Under the pieces are notes generated by a model. That model did not search any database. It worked only from the letters and a program-made list of their open reading frames with translations, and had not been told where the DNA came from. Of a stretch of DNA of 64,000 bases, positions 1 through 8,461 are shown piece after piece; the first letter of the stretch is position 1; every line of letters begins with the position of its first letter. Position numbers and translations under genes: made by a program. Where the stretch lies: assembly GCA_038133845.1 (NCBI GenBank), contig JAYPUA010000010.1, forward strand, positions 23,630 through 87,629, read 5' to 3'. The DNA is from JAYPUA01 sp038133845. Lineage in GTDB: Bacteria > SAR324 > NAC60-12.

Positions 1-1
1 A

Positions 2-652
2 GGTTCCTCCGGAGACGTTTTTTTCAACGAGCAGGGAATTCGTGTCAAACGGTGTTCGATCTGTGCTCAGGAGTTCCCGCTGACGGAGGAGCACTTCGCT
101 CGTGCAGACCCTCTTAAGGGAGGAAACCGTTTTGGATTCTATCCGCAGTGTCGCTCCTGCAAGCAACGCTATCGAAGAGAGGCCAGTCAACGTCGTCGGG
201 AGAATCCGGAGCAGCATGAAAAGCAGAAGGCGGCGCAGCGCCGATACGCTGCCCGGCACACCGAGGAGCAGGCCCGGAGAGCCCGGCACCTGAAAGAGGC
301 TCAGGGGTGGTGCCGAAATGCAGGAGGCGGAGGAGAGGTTGGGTATGCTTTTGGAACAATGCCTTGGGGCAACGCGGATTGGATTGCCGAGGTGCTTCCG
401 GCTGAGGAGTGGCAATCCGGAGTCGGACGGCTGATGGTTGCCTCTCGGGATTTTCCGGAGCGGGCAATGCTCCTCATCCTTTTGGCTTCAGCGACGCAAG
501 CTGAGTTGCAGTCAATCCAGGTTGCCTGCGAGGAGCTCGGCATTCACACGTGGGTCAGTTTTCCGATTGAAGAAGCGGCTTCGGAGCAGTCATCACATGC
601 AGAGAAGCAAATTGAACAATTGCGAGCGATCCTCTCAAGCGGACTCGAGTAG
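2..652 (+). CDS. Zinc-ribbon hypothetical protein, 5' truncated
   Basis: The reading frame is open from the window edge to the stop at 650-652, so the N-terminus lies outside. The visible part has a CxxC pair (CSIC, about 50-62) and, some 30 residues later, a second CxxC pair (CRSC, about 146-157), the four-cysteine layout of a treble-clef or zinc ribbon. A strongly basic Arg/Gln-rich helical stretch follows, then about 110 residues with no motif I recognise. Similar CxxC...CxxC modules occur in phage-type DNA-binding proteins and next to HNH nucleases, but no HNH residues are visible. A nucleic-acid-binding role is inference. The 3' end overlaps the convergent gene at 635-2194 by 18 nt. Confidence 0.6.
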   Translation, partial: GSSGDVFFNEQGIRVKRCSICAQEFPLTEEHFARADPLKGGNRFGFYPQCRSCKQRYRREASQRRRENPEQHEKQKAAQRRYAARHTEEQARRARHLKEAQGWCRNAGGGGEVGYAFGTMPWGNADWIAEVLPAEEWQSGVGRLMVASRDFPERAMLLILLASATQAELQSIQVACEELGIHTWVSFPIEEAASEQSSHAEKQIEQLRAILSSGLE

Positions 653-2194
653 GTTCATTCGGCTTCCAAATTTGGACAGCCCCGGAATTTCCTCCGTCGC
701 ATCAAAGTCCTTGCGCTTGGCCTTGGCGTAGCTCGCAACAGCTTTGCCCAAGCCCTCAAAGGCTTCCAGATACTCGCCTACCAACGCCTCTTCATCACCC
801 TCCAAAGTCTTGCGGTGTTCCTTGAGTCGGTTGACGGCATCACGGGTGTGAAATTTGTCGTCGTCATAGATCGACATCATTCCGATCAGAGCGAGCGCAT
901 GAGTCCTCACGCTGCCTGTCAGAGACTCCTCCAAGACGGTCAACTCCCGGATGCAGCGCTGGATCAGCCCTTGCGCCATCGAAGGGAAGCCTTTGAGGAG
1001 CTGCAACTGAGCCTGTTGTGCCATGCCGTAAACCAGGAACAGGCTCTGACTTTGGGCACGTTTCCCTCCCAATTCGGTCAAGAGCGTGTAGGTCTCCGCG
1101 ACGAATTTCCAAGCCCCAAGCCCTTCATCCAGGCCACGCTCATGGACATCCAGCCAGGTTACTCCCGTATTTTCCTGAAGGGACTTGCGATTGTTGATGG
1201 TGATGAGCCATTTGTTGAGAAATTCGGAGGAGCTGGAGCGCACCGGCTGTACAGGGTCTCCGGGGACATAGAACATCTTGGGATCCGGGCTGGCAAAGAA
1301 GCAGTGCGGACAGACAGCCGGCTCGTAGTTCACAAAGTTGAATCCCCCCTTGACATCGGTGGAGCGCGGGAGGTTGGGGAATCCGAAAATGTTGTACTCC
1401 AGTTGATCCCGAGAAGCCGGCTGCCAGAACTTCACCTGTTCCTCACCACAGGTGCGGCAGACCACGTACTGTCCCTGCATCAACTCCGAGGGAGACTTCA
1501 GCTGTTCCGGGGTTCCCTCCTGATAACTCTTGGGGTTGAGGCGGTGCAGAATTCCGTGGTTGAGGTTGATCTTGACCCCAAACTCCACCTGTGAGATGTA
1601 ACTCCCGGGGCTTTGGTCGCTGGGCTTGGTCACCCGGGCCTTGGCTGGGAAGGCGGTGAAGTACTCCTGTTCTTCCTCCGAGTGAAGGAACTCCAGAATC
1701 ACCTGAGTGCCTTCCGGAAGGTTCATCTTGCTGGAGACCATACACCCTTTTCGGGTCACATCCATACACATGACCGGAATCCGGTGCTTTCGGAAAGAAA
1801 GCTTGGCTCGAAACAAGTCGGCAATGACCTTTTTGGTGGCCTCTACCAGGCGGTTTCCCACCTCTTCCGGGAAGCCCAACTTGGAACTGACCTCCCGGAG
1901 GTAGGACTCCTCGTTTTCACTGAACGACTTGTCAACCACAGCCAGTTGAGACAGCTGCTTCAAGAGGGTAAAGGCCGTCTGTTTGTCCAACTTGATGTCC
2001 GGCAATTCCTCCAGGGTCTTGTTTCGAAGCTGTTCGATCAACTTCTGGAGCGAGGTCTCATCCAAAAACGTTGTATTCTTTCGGAAAGCCTGAATCTCAG
2101 AAGCATCCAGGCTGCCATCCGCCAAGATCATTCCGGCAATGGCAGACCCGATCCATTGTCGCTCTTCTAAGCTCAATCCATCATAATTGGACAT
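635..2194 (-). CDS. TerB-like / PilZ / DUF2225-like multidomain protein
   Basis: This 519-residue soluble protein has no signal peptide. Residues 1-115 are helical and resemble the TerB-like fold (the opening motif GMILADGSLDASE is typical). Residues about 130-230 look like a PilZ domain: a basic start (FRKHR) followed by a DVTRKGC segment equivalent to the D/NxSxxG c-di-GMP motif, though Gly is preceded by Lys instead of Ser. Residues about 245-330 carry two CxxC pairs (CRTC and CPHC) as in DUF2225 zinc-binding proteins, and the C-terminal 180 residues are helical. The combination suggests a cytoplasmic c-di-GMP-responsive adaptor; the ligand is inferred, not shown. GGAG lies about 12 nt before the ATG. 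A palindrome and a -10-like box lie just upstream. Confidence 0.65.
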   Translation of the reverse strand: MSNYDGLSLEERQWIGSAIAGMILADGSLDASEIQAFRKNTTFLDETSLQKLIEQLRNKTLEELPDIKLDKQTAFTLLKQLSQLAVVDKSFSENEESYLREVSSKLGFPEEVGNRLVEATKKVIADLFRAKLSFRKHRIPVMCMDVTRKGCMVSSKMNLPEGTQVILEFLHSEEEQEYFTAFPAKARVTKPSDQSPGSYISQVEFGVKINLNHGILHRLNPKSYQEGTPEQLKSPSELMQGQYVVCRTCGEEQVKFWQPASRDQLEYNIFGFPNLPRSTDVKGGFNFVNYEPAVCPHCFFASPDPKMFYVPGDPVQPVRSSSSEFLNKWLITINNRKSLQENTGVTWLDVHERGLDEGLGAWKFVAETYTLLTELGGKRAQSQSLFLVYGMAQQAQLQLLKGFPSMAQGLIQRCIRELTVLEESLTGSVRTHALALIGMMSIYDDDKFHTRDAVNRLKEHRKTLEGDEEALVGEYLEAFEGLGKAVASYAKAKRKDFDATEEIPGLSKFGSRMNLLESA

Positions 2195-2218
2195 CCAGTT
2201 TGACTCCTGTCACTTGGG

Positions 2219-2250
2219 TTTTCTGCATATTGCAGAAAATTCAGACTATA
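2219..2250 (-). promoter_or_regulatory. Perfect palindrome downstream of a putative promoter
   Basis: Positions 2219-2227 (TTTTCTGCA) and 2231-2239 (TGCAGAAAA) form a perfect 9-bp inverted repeat with a 3-nt centre, starting 25 nt upstream of the PilZ-protein ATG. On the minus strand a TATAGT -10-like box lies just before it (2245-2250), with a TTGATG-like -35 at 15-nt spacing. The palindrome would therefore sit at the transcription start, as expected for a repressor operator; it could also fold as an RNA hairpin. The rest of 2195-2365 shows nothing else. Confidence 0.5.
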
Positions 2251-2365
2251 CGATGCCTCTGGGGACATCAAGCACAAGTTGCCCGGAAGGGCACCTCCTG
2301 CAAGGCAGAGATGACGGTAGTCAAACCCGATAGCAAGGGCTTTCACGGCTTCCCCCTGGGCCCAC

Positions 2366-3205
2366 TCAGGAAAGCTGGGCCAAGCGGCGCAGAACCTCCG
2401 GTGTCGTGGTGGGCAGGGAGAAGAACTCCAGATAGGCGGGGATCTGCTCAAAGAGCATGTCGGTTCCTACCTGAATCAAGCAACCACGTTCACGAGCTGC
2501 GGCCAACAGTGGGGTGATCTCCTGCTTCAGCACCACCTCGCCCACCAGCATTTCCGGAGAGAGCGCTCCGACCTCGAGGGGAAGGGGCTCTCCGGGGTTC
2601 GAACCCAGCGGAGTGGCGTTGATCACCAGATCGCACCCGGTTGGATCTGCACTCTCTAACTCCAGCTCCAACTGCGGATAGTGCCTCCGCATCCGTGCCG
2701 CCAGACCTTCCATGACGTCTCCACGAACGTCGTAAAGCCTCAGCCGCTGCAGGCCAGCCTGAGCCAGCGATGCGGAAATGGCGGACCCGACTCCTCCGCA
2801 GCCGACCACCAGCGCCGAGGCTCCAGAGACTGCGCGCCCCTTGCGCAAGACCCCCCGGACAAACCCCTCTCCATCAAACATGTCACCAACCAACTCGCCC
2901 TCGGCTGTGCGCTTCACTGCGTTGCAAGCCCCGCAGATCTCAACCGCCTTGCTGACCGAGTCCAGCAGGTCGACCACCGTGACCTTGTGCGGCATGGTGA
3001 TCAACGCCCCGGCAAGATTCCGAAGCCGAAAAAGCAGCCTGAGAAACTCCGGAAAGTCTTCGGCCTCGCAGCCCATCGGGACAACGAGCCGGTCGACCCC
3101 CTGAGAGACGAAGTAGGGGTTATAGATCAAGGGAGCCTTGAAGCTCTCGGTTGGGACCCCCACATGCGCAATGATCTGGGTGTACCCGGAAATTCGCTGA
3201 ATCAT
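2366..3205 (-). CDS. Shikimate/quinate dehydrogenase family protein
   Basis: A 279-residue member of the AroE family, which oxidises or reduces shikimate-type hydroxyls with NAD(P). The catalytic lysine motif MPHK (K74), the second catalytic residue in GDMFDG (D111) and the Rossmann motif VGCGGVGSA are present. The usual N-terminal substrate motif HSxSP is absent, its place taken by HVGVPT, so the substrate may not be plain shikimate. It is the last gene of the minus-strand lig/qui operon, 38 nt after the dehydroshikimate dehydratase gene, which argues for a catabolic role such as shikimate or quinate to the 3-dehydro compound instead of aromatic amino-acid biosynthesis. Family assignment is firm; substrate and direction are inference. 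Confidence 0.82.
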   Translation of the reverse strand: MIQRISGYTQIIAHVGVPTESFKAPLIYNPYFVSQGVDRLVVPMGCEAEDFPEFLRLLFRLRNLAGALITMPHKVTVVDLLDSVSKAVEICGACNAVKRTAEGELVGDMFDGEGFVRGVLRKGRAVSGASALVVGCGGVGSAISASLAQAGLQRLRLYDVRGDVMEGLAARMRRHYPQLELELESADPTGCDLVINATPLGSNPGEPLPLEVGALSPEMLVGEVVLKQEITPLLAAARERGCLIQVGTDMLFEQIPAYLEFFSLPTTTPEVLRRLAQLS

Positions 3206-3243
3206 TTCAATGTGCAGAGCGAGGTTGTTCCGGTGAGGGAATC

Positions 3244-5127
3244 TCAGGAGTGCTGTGCTCGCAGCCAGCGCTTTTGGGCCGCAATTCGGTAGGGCGCATT
3301 GGGAGCCCCGTAGCCTCGATAGCTGCCACGGCGCTCCACGATTTCAAAGAACATCCCCTCGCCAAACGGAGTGCTGTACAGCTGCAGAAACTCTCCGTTC
3401 TCGTCTGCATCATAGAGCAGGTTGAGCTTCCGAAGTTGCTGAAGAAGCTCGGGATCGAGCCCAAAACGAGCCTCAAGGTCCTCGTAGTAGTTGCCCGGAA
3501 GAACCAGCGCCTCAAAACCTCGCTCAGCCAAAGATGCGGCTGTTTTCAGGAGGTTCCCACAGGCAAAGGCGATGTGCTGAACGGAAGAGCCGTAACTCTC
3601 GGCGACAAACCGTCCGGCCAGTGTGCGGTGTGTGTCGGCTCCGTTCAGGGTGATCCTCAGGCGGCAGTCTTCACTCTCAATCACCTGACTTCGGACCAGC
3701 CCTCCCGGATCAACCAGATCAACCATCGGCGATTTCTGCACTTGGAAGATGGAGGTGTAGAAGAGTAGCCACGTCAGCATTTCCTCATAGTTCATCGTCT
3801 GGGCGAGGTGATCGACCGACTGCAGGCCGGAGCTGAATTCTGCAGGTGGTGACTCCACGGCCTCAAAGTCGATGTCCCAGAGCTTCCCCAAGTTGGTCGC
3901 GTCATCCACAAAGTGCAGCAACCCGGAGCCTACCCCGCGGATGGCAGGAATCTCCAGTTCGCCCGGGCCAACCGGCTGATTGAAGGGGAGCGCTCCCAAG
4001 GCTCGACCGCGCTCCACCGTCGCTTGAGCGTCATCGACCTTGAGCCCGATGTCACACACGGTGAGCCCATGCGTCAGGTAGGCGGAGTGGGCAAAGCCCT
4101 CACGCTCCGTGTTGATCAGCAAGTGGATCTCGCCTTGGCTCCAAAGCGAGACATCTTTGGAAATGTGGCGTTTGGTCTGCTGAAATCCCAGCGTACTCAG
4201 CAGGCGCCCCAACGCCTCGGCCTCCACCTCGTCGGCAGCAAACTCTACAAATTCAATCCCTTGGGGATTGATGCGTGGAGGCATCACGGGGGCCTCGATC
4301 TTCAGGTCCGGTTCTTGGCGCTGCACCTGATCCATCAGGTAAACGAGCGAGCGCTGACCGTCTCCGGCAATGGTTCGGGGGCTTCCTCCACGGAACTGAT
4401 CGTTGAAGATCTCCAGGGAGAGCGGCCCCTGATATCCGGTGGCTGCGACGGCACGCATGAACCCGACAACATTCAGGTCACCTTCTCCGGGCATGTTTCG
4501 GAAGTGGCGTGACCAGTAGAGCAGGTCCATTTCAATCAGCGGAGCGTCGGCCAACTGGACAAAGAAGATCTTGTCTCCCGGGATGGAGCGGATGCTCTCC
4601 GGGTCAATCTTGCGGGCCAGGGTGTGGAAGCTGTCGAGGATCAGTCCAACGTTCGGGTGATTGGCACGGCGCACAATCTCCCAGGCATCTCGGTGGTCGT
4701 GAACGTGCCGCCCCCAAGCGAGGGCCTCAAAGCCGATCCGCAGCCCGCGCTCAGCAGCCAGGTCGCCCAACTCGGCCAGATCGGTAGCGGCACGATCGAT
4801 CCCGCCCAAGGCATGAGGAGAGACGTTGGAGCAGATCAGCACCAGGTCTGTTTCCAGTTGCTCCATCAGGTCCAGTTTCCTCTTGGCCCGCTCAAAGGCT
4901 CGGCTTCGGTGAGGCTCCGGGAGTCCTTCAAAGTCCCGGAAAGGCTGAAAGAGCAGGATCTTCAGGCCCTGATCTCGGATCATCCGTCCAACTTCTCGGG
5001 GCCCACCATCATGGGCAATGAAGTCCTGCTCAAAGATCTCCAGCCCATCAAACCCGGCTGCCGCAATGGCGCTGAGCTTTTCGGGCAGTTCTCCGGAGAT
5101 CGATACCGTGGCAATGGAGGTTTTCAT
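3244..5127 (-). CDS. quiC: 3-dehydroshikimate dehydratase, QuiC1-like two-domain form
   Basis: This 627-residue protein matches the length and plan of QuiC1-type enzymes. Residues 1-280 form a sugar-phosphate isomerase/AP-endonuclease-2 TIM barrel that converts 3-dehydroshikimate to protocatechuate. Residues about 300-615 are a vicinal-oxygen-chelate region like 4-hydroxyphenylpyruvate dioxygenase, with candidate metal ligands in VDHLAQ, VQHIAF and FFEIVERRG. The reading frame extends upstream to 5634, but that part lies inside the neighbouring reductase. The ATG at 5127 overlaps the upstream stop (TGATG) and starts the conserved barrel. The enzyme feeds protocatechuate to the LigAB dioxygenase encoded in the same operon. 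The role of the C-terminal domain in such enzymes is uncertain. Confidence 0.9.
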   Translation of the reverse strand: MKTSIATVSISGELPEKLSAIAAAGFDGLEIFEQDFIAHDGGPREVGRMIRDQGLKILLFQPFRDFEGLPEPHRSRAFERAKRKLDLMEQLETDLVLICSNVSPHALGGIDRAATDLAELGDLAAERGLRIGFEALAWGRHVHDHRDAWEIVRRANHPNVGLILDSFHTLARKIDPESIRSIPGDKIFFVQLADAPLIEMDLLYWSRHFRNMPGEGDLNVVGFMRAVAATGYQGPLSLEIFNDQFRGGSPRTIAGDGQRSLVYLMDQVQRQEPDLKIEAPVMPPRINPQGIEFVEFAADEVEAEALGRLLSTLGFQQTKRHISKDVSLWSQGEIHLLINTEREGFAHSAYLTHGLTVCDIGLKVDDAQATVERGRALGALPFNQPVGPGELEIPAIRGVGSGLLHFVDDATNLGKLWDIDFEAVESPPAEFSSGLQSVDHLAQTMNYEEMLTWLLFYTSIFQVQKSPMVDLVDPGGLVRSQVIESEDCRLRITLNGADTHRTLAGRFVAESYGSSVQHIAFACGNLLKTAASLAERGFEALVLPGNYYEDLEARFGLDPELLQQLRKLNLLYDADENGEFLQLYSTPFGEGMFFEIVERRGSYRGYGAPNAPYRIAAQKRWLRAQHS

Positions 5128-6164
5128 CAGCTTCCTGAGTGGGGGGTGCTTCGACTCTGTGAGGGGGACTCGAAGGAGAACTGCTCTGTGTCGATTTCTG
5201 CCTGAGTTGCCGCAGGGTAGCGTGGCCCCTGAACAGTCTGGGGATTGACCAGCGCGTTCAGGCGTCCCAACACCTCCGGAGCAACCGTCACCTCCGCTGC
5301 GCCGAGGTTGTCCTCCAGATGCGAGACCTTTGTGGTTCCAGGGATGGGGATGACGTGTTCGCCTCGGCTGAGCAGCCACGCGAGGAGCAGCTGTGCCGGC
5401 GTACAGCCCGCCTCCCGGGCCAACTGGCGCATCCCCGGGAGCAGGTTCTGTCGGTTGGCACTGAAATGCGGTTCCTGGAACCGAGGCATGTTGCACCGGA
5501 TGTCCTTCGCCGAGAACTGCTCTGGGTTCAGATCTCCACAGAAGAATCCCCGGGTCATCGGTGAGAAGGCGACCAGCGCCACTCCCAGCTCCTGACAGGC
5601 AGAACTGAGAGCGATCTCCGGATTCTGGGTCCACAGCGAGTATTCATTCTGAACCGCAGTCACCGGATGAATCTCGTGAGCCTTTCTTAGGGTTGCCGCA
5701 GATACCTCGGAGAGCCCGATGCCTCCGATCTTCCCCTCCCGGAGCATATCGGCCAGCGCTCCGACGCTCTCTTCAAGCGGGACGTTGTTCTTGTCCCAGC
5801 GGTGCAGGTAATAGAGGTCGATAAAGTCCGTGTTCAGGCGCCTCAACGAATCCTCCAGGGTCGCCCGCATCGTCTCCGGACGTCCGTCAATCACCCGCTG
5901 ACCATTGACGCCCTGCATGCCGCACTTGCTGGCAAGGTGGATTTCCTTCCGGAACGGCTGCATCCAGCGACCAACCAGCTCTTCGTTGTGCCCGAAGCCG
6001 TAGAGTGCCGCCGTATCAAAGTGCCGTACGCCCAGGTCGTAGGCACGCTGCAGCAGGGCCACAGCCCCTTCCGGAGAGGGCACCCCTCCGTAGCCGTGGC
6101 TGAGGTTCATGCACCCCAGGCCAATCTCCGGAACCTGATGGAGGCCGATGCGTCGGAGTCTCAT
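5127..6164 (-). CDS. Aldo/keto reductase
   Basis: A 345-residue NADPH-dependent aldo/keto reductase of the YajO/Tas-like (AKR11-13) type. The catalytic tetrad is visible as D50, Y55, K80 and H121 (FDTAALYG, ASKCG, YYLHR), followed by the GIGLSEVS strand and the C-terminal cofactor loop IPIPGTTK. It sits between ligC and the dehydroshikimate dehydratase gene with overlaps at both ends (ATGA with ligC, TGATG with quiC), so it is translated as part of the aromatic operon. It is not a standard member of the 4,5-cleavage pathway. It may reduce an aldehyde or ketone side product or an alternative substrate. Family is certain, substrate unknown. Confidence 0.88.
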   Translation of the reverse strand: MRLRRIGLHQVPEIGLGCMNLSHGYGGVPSPEGAVALLQRAYDLGVRHFDTAALYGFGHNEELVGRWMQPFRKEIHLASKCGMQGVNGQRVIDGRPETMRATLEDSLRRLNTDFIDLYYLHRWDKNNVPLEESVGALADMLREGKIGGIGLSEVSAATLRKAHEIHPVTAVQNEYSLWTQNPEIALSSACQELGVALVAFSPMTRGFFCGDLNPEQFSAKDIRCNMPRFQEPHFSANRQNLLPGMRQLAREAGCTPAQLLLAWLLSRGEHVIPIPGTTKVSHLEDNLGAAEVTVAPEVLGRLNALVNPQTVQGPRYPAATQAEIDTEQFSFESPSQSRSTPHSGS

Positions 6165-7120
6165 GAGAATTGCGGCTGAGTGTTGAGTTGCTGTTCCAGG
6201 TCATGCATCACCTGATAGGCAGGCAAGACCTTGGCGACGCTGCCGTTCGGCTCACGGCCCTCCCGGATGGCAGCGATGAACTCCCGATCCTGCAGTTCGA
6301 TACCGTTCATTGAGACGTCGACCTGGGAGACATCGATCGGCTCTTCCTTGCCGCTGACCAGGTCGTCATAGCGGGCAATGTAGGTCCCGTTGTCGCAGAT
6401 GTACCGGAAGTAGGTCCCGAGCGGGCCATCGTTGTTGAAGCTCAACGAGAGAGTGCACACGGCTCCGGAGGCAGAGAGCAGCTGGATGGACATATCCATC
6501 GCGATGCCCAGCTCCGGATGCGGCGGTCCCTGGACTGCGTGGGCGCGCACAACCGGCTCTCCGGTTTGGTACTGGAAGAGGTCGATCGTGTGTGCCGCGT
6601 GGTGCCAGAGCAGGTGGTCGGTCCAGGTCCGGGGTTCCCCAGCGGCGTTGATGTTCTTACGTCGGAAGAAATAGGTCTGGACGTCCATCTGCTGAATCTT
6701 CAATTCCCCGGACTGAATGCGTCGGTGAACCCACTGATGAGAGGGGTTGAAGCGCCGGGTGTGGCCAACCATGCAGACCAGCCCCGTGGACTGCTGCAAC
6801 GCCATCACCGCCTGAGCGTCGGCCCAGTTGTCTGCCAGAGGGATCTCCACCTCCACATTCACTCCGGCACGCAGGCACTGCAGGGCCTGCTCAGCATGAA
6901 TCGGAGTCGGGGTTGCCAGAATCGCTCCGTCAACTCCGGGGAGTTCGAGCGCCTCGGCCAGATCGGTCATGGCATGGGGAATCCCATACTGACTCGCAAC
7001 CGCCTGAGCGGCCTCCAGAGGCTGCCCGACAACGGCAACGACCTCCACACCGTCAATGTTCTTGAGGCCGTCAAGGTGCTTCTTCCCAAAAGCTCCGGGT
7101 CCAGCAAGGATGAGTTTCAT
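6161..7120 (-). CDS. ligC: 4-carboxy-2-hydroxymuconate-6-semialdehyde dehydrogenase
   Basis: A 319-residue Gfo/Idh/MocA-family oxidoreductase that closely follows LigC: N-terminal AGPGAFG Rossmann motif, VEIPLAD at the ExP position, VGHTRRFNPSH, YFFRRKN, the HHAAHTIDLF segment and FNNDGPLGT. LigC oxidises the hemiacetal form of the protocatechuate 4,5-cleavage product to 2-pyrone-4,6-dicarboxylate with NADP. The length is normal for the family. The gene lies 25 nt after ligB and shares ATGA with the next gene. This is one of the most confident calls of the window because the family motifs and the lig context agree. Confidence 0.95.
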   Translation of the reverse strand: MKLILAGPGAFGKKHLDGLKNIDGVEVVAVVGQPLEAAQAVASQYGIPHAMTDLAEALELPGVDGAILATPTPIHAEQALQCLRAGVNVEVEIPLADNWADAQAVMALQQSTGLVCMVGHTRRFNPSHQWVHRRIQSGELKIQQMDVQTYFFRRKNINAAGEPRTWTDHLLWHHAAHTIDLFQYQTGEPVVRAHAVQGPPHPELGIAMDMSIQLLSASGAVCTLSLSFNNDGPLGTYFRYICDNGTYIARYDDLVSGKEEPIDVSQVDVSMNGIELQDREFIAAIREGREPNGSVAKVLPAYQVMHDLEQQLNTQPQFS

Positions 7121-7145
7121 GAGCGTGCTCCAGTTGGGATCAGCA

Positions 7146-8003
7146 TCAGCGCTGATTTTCGAGAATCAGGTGTCCCACTGCCGTGTTGGAGGCTGGGACG
7201 TGATAGAATCTGCGGGCCACCCGGGGTTTGGGACCTCCAGCGACGTCACTCATGGCCCCTCGGGCAATCAGCCACATGACCAGCTCGATGCCTTCGCTTC
7301 CGGCTTCCCGGACGTATTCAATGTGTGGGATCTCCGCTGCCGCTGCCGGAGCTTCGATCAGTTGGTCCAGAAAGGCGTTGTCCCAAGTACGGTTGATCAG
7401 TCCGGCCCGGGCTCCCTGAAGCTGGTGGCTCATCCCCCCGGTTCCCCAAATCTGTACGTTCAGGTCCTGGTCGTACTCTTCAAGCGCCCGGCGGATCGCC
7501 TGCCCGAGGGCAAAGCAGCGCTGTCCCCGGGGAACCGGATACTGCACCACATTCACCGCAAAGGGGATGACCGGACAGGGCCAGGCTTGCGGCTGTCCGC
7601 ACATCAGGGAGAGCGGGACGGTCAGCCCGTGATCAACGGCCATCTCGTTCACAATCGTCAGGTCAAAGTCCTGCAGAATCACCGATTGCGCAATGTGCGA
7701 GGCCAGCTCCGGAAATCCCTGAACCACTGGTACTGGACGAGGCCCCCAACCTTCGTCGGCCGGAAGGAATTCGGGGGCGGTCCCGATGGCAAACGTAGGG
7801 ATCATCTCCAGGCTGAAGGCCGTGGCGTGGTCGTTGTACACCAGAAAGATCACATCGGGCGGGTTGTCCCGCATCCACTGTTTGGAAGGCTCGTAGCCGG
7901 CAAACAGCGGCTGCCAGTAGGGTTCTTCGGTCTTGCCCAGGTCGAGGGCCGCTCCGATTGCCGGGACATGGGAGGTGTAGACGGATGCAGAGATGTAGGC
8001 CAT
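7146..8003 (-). CDS. ligB: Protocatechuate 4,5-dioxygenase beta subunit
   Basis: A 285-residue LigB-type extradiol dioxygenase catalytic subunit. The iron ligands of the type II fold are visible: H12 (TSHVP), H59 (YNDHA) and the Glu in the REAGSEGIEL segment. The active-site base His lies in GGMSHQL. The enzyme cleaves protocatechuate between carbons 4 and 5 to give 4-carboxy-2-hydroxymuconate-6-semialdehyde, acting as a LigA-LigB complex in the cytoplasm. It is slightly shorter than characterised LigB proteins of about 300 residues, with no motif lost. The gene begins 9 nt after ligA, the order expected for the two-subunit enzyme. Confidence 0.95.
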   Translation of the reverse strand: MAYISASVYTSHVPAIGAALDLGKTEEPYWQPLFAGYEPSKQWMRDNPPDVIFLVYNDHATAFSLEMIPTFAIGTAPEFLPADEGWGPRPVPVVQGFPELASHIAQSVILQDFDLTIVNEMAVDHGLTVPLSLMCGQPQAWPCPVIPFAVNVVQYPVPRGQRCFALGQAIRRALEEYDQDLNVQIWGTGGMSHQLQGARAGLINRTWDNAFLDQLIEAPAAAAEIPHIEYVREAGSEGIELVMWLIARGAMSDVAGGPKPRVARRFYHVPASNTAVGHLILENQR

Positions 8004-8012
8004 GGGGACTCC

Positions 8013-8453
8013 TCAGGATGCAGGGGGACGGGACGTGCCTTGGGGCTGTCGGTGTGGCTGGGCGTCGCCCTCTTCACCGAGATAGCGGTTGCCCTCCGGA
8101 GAGCGCCCTCCCTGAACCATCATTTCGCGATACTCTTCCTCGGTCATTCCGGTCATGCTCCCGGCCATCTGCTGAAAGCTCTTTCCATCCGTCGCCCCGA
8201 TCTTTGCCAGAAAGTAGATGTTTCCTCCGGTCTTCAGGCACCAGTTGAGATCCCGGGCAAGCACTGCCTGCTTCTGCTCCTCGCTCATCGGCCATTCGTC
8301 GAGATAGGCCCGCTCATCGGCCTTGAAGCGTTCCCGGTTCTTGGCCTGCATCAAGGACATGCAGAACTGGTTGAGGTGGTAGCCTTTGCGGGATTGCTCG
8401 GCATCGAAGATGATCGTTCCAGGGATGTCAAGGTAGGGCTTGTCCAGAGCCAT
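8013..8453 (-). CDS. ligA: Protocatechuate 4,5-dioxygenase alpha subunit
   Basis: A 146-residue small subunit of the LigAB dioxygenase. Family features include DIPGTIIFD near the N-terminus, the helical segment NQFCMSLM, ERAYLDEWPMSEEQKQAV and the GGNIYFLAKIGATDGKSFQ block that packs over the LigB active site. The last 25 residues are Pro/Gln/Arg-rich and variable. Immediately followed by ligB in the same operon, so a stoichiometric complex is expected. It begins 8 nt after ligI. Confidence 0.95.
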   Translation of the reverse strand: MALDKPYLDIPGTIIFDAEQSRKGYHLNQFCMSLMQAKNRERFKADERAYLDEWPMSEEQKQAVLARDLNWCLKTGGNIYFLAKIGATDGKSFQQMAGSMTGMTEEEYREMMVQGGRSPEGNRYLGEEGDAQPHRQPQGTSRPPAS

Positions 8454-8461
8454 CGTTTCTC

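Noticed and set aside
815..1594. Long plus-strand frame antisense to the PilZ-domain protein gene
   Set aside because: No family motif, low-complexity composition, and fully inside a well-supported gene; the same holds for long antisense frames at 31212-33308, 55535-57337 and 56980-59298.
5128..5634. N-terminal extension of the dehydroshikimate dehydratase frame
   Set aside because: It lies in the reductase gene, has no homology, and the ATG at 5127 overlaps the upstream stop.
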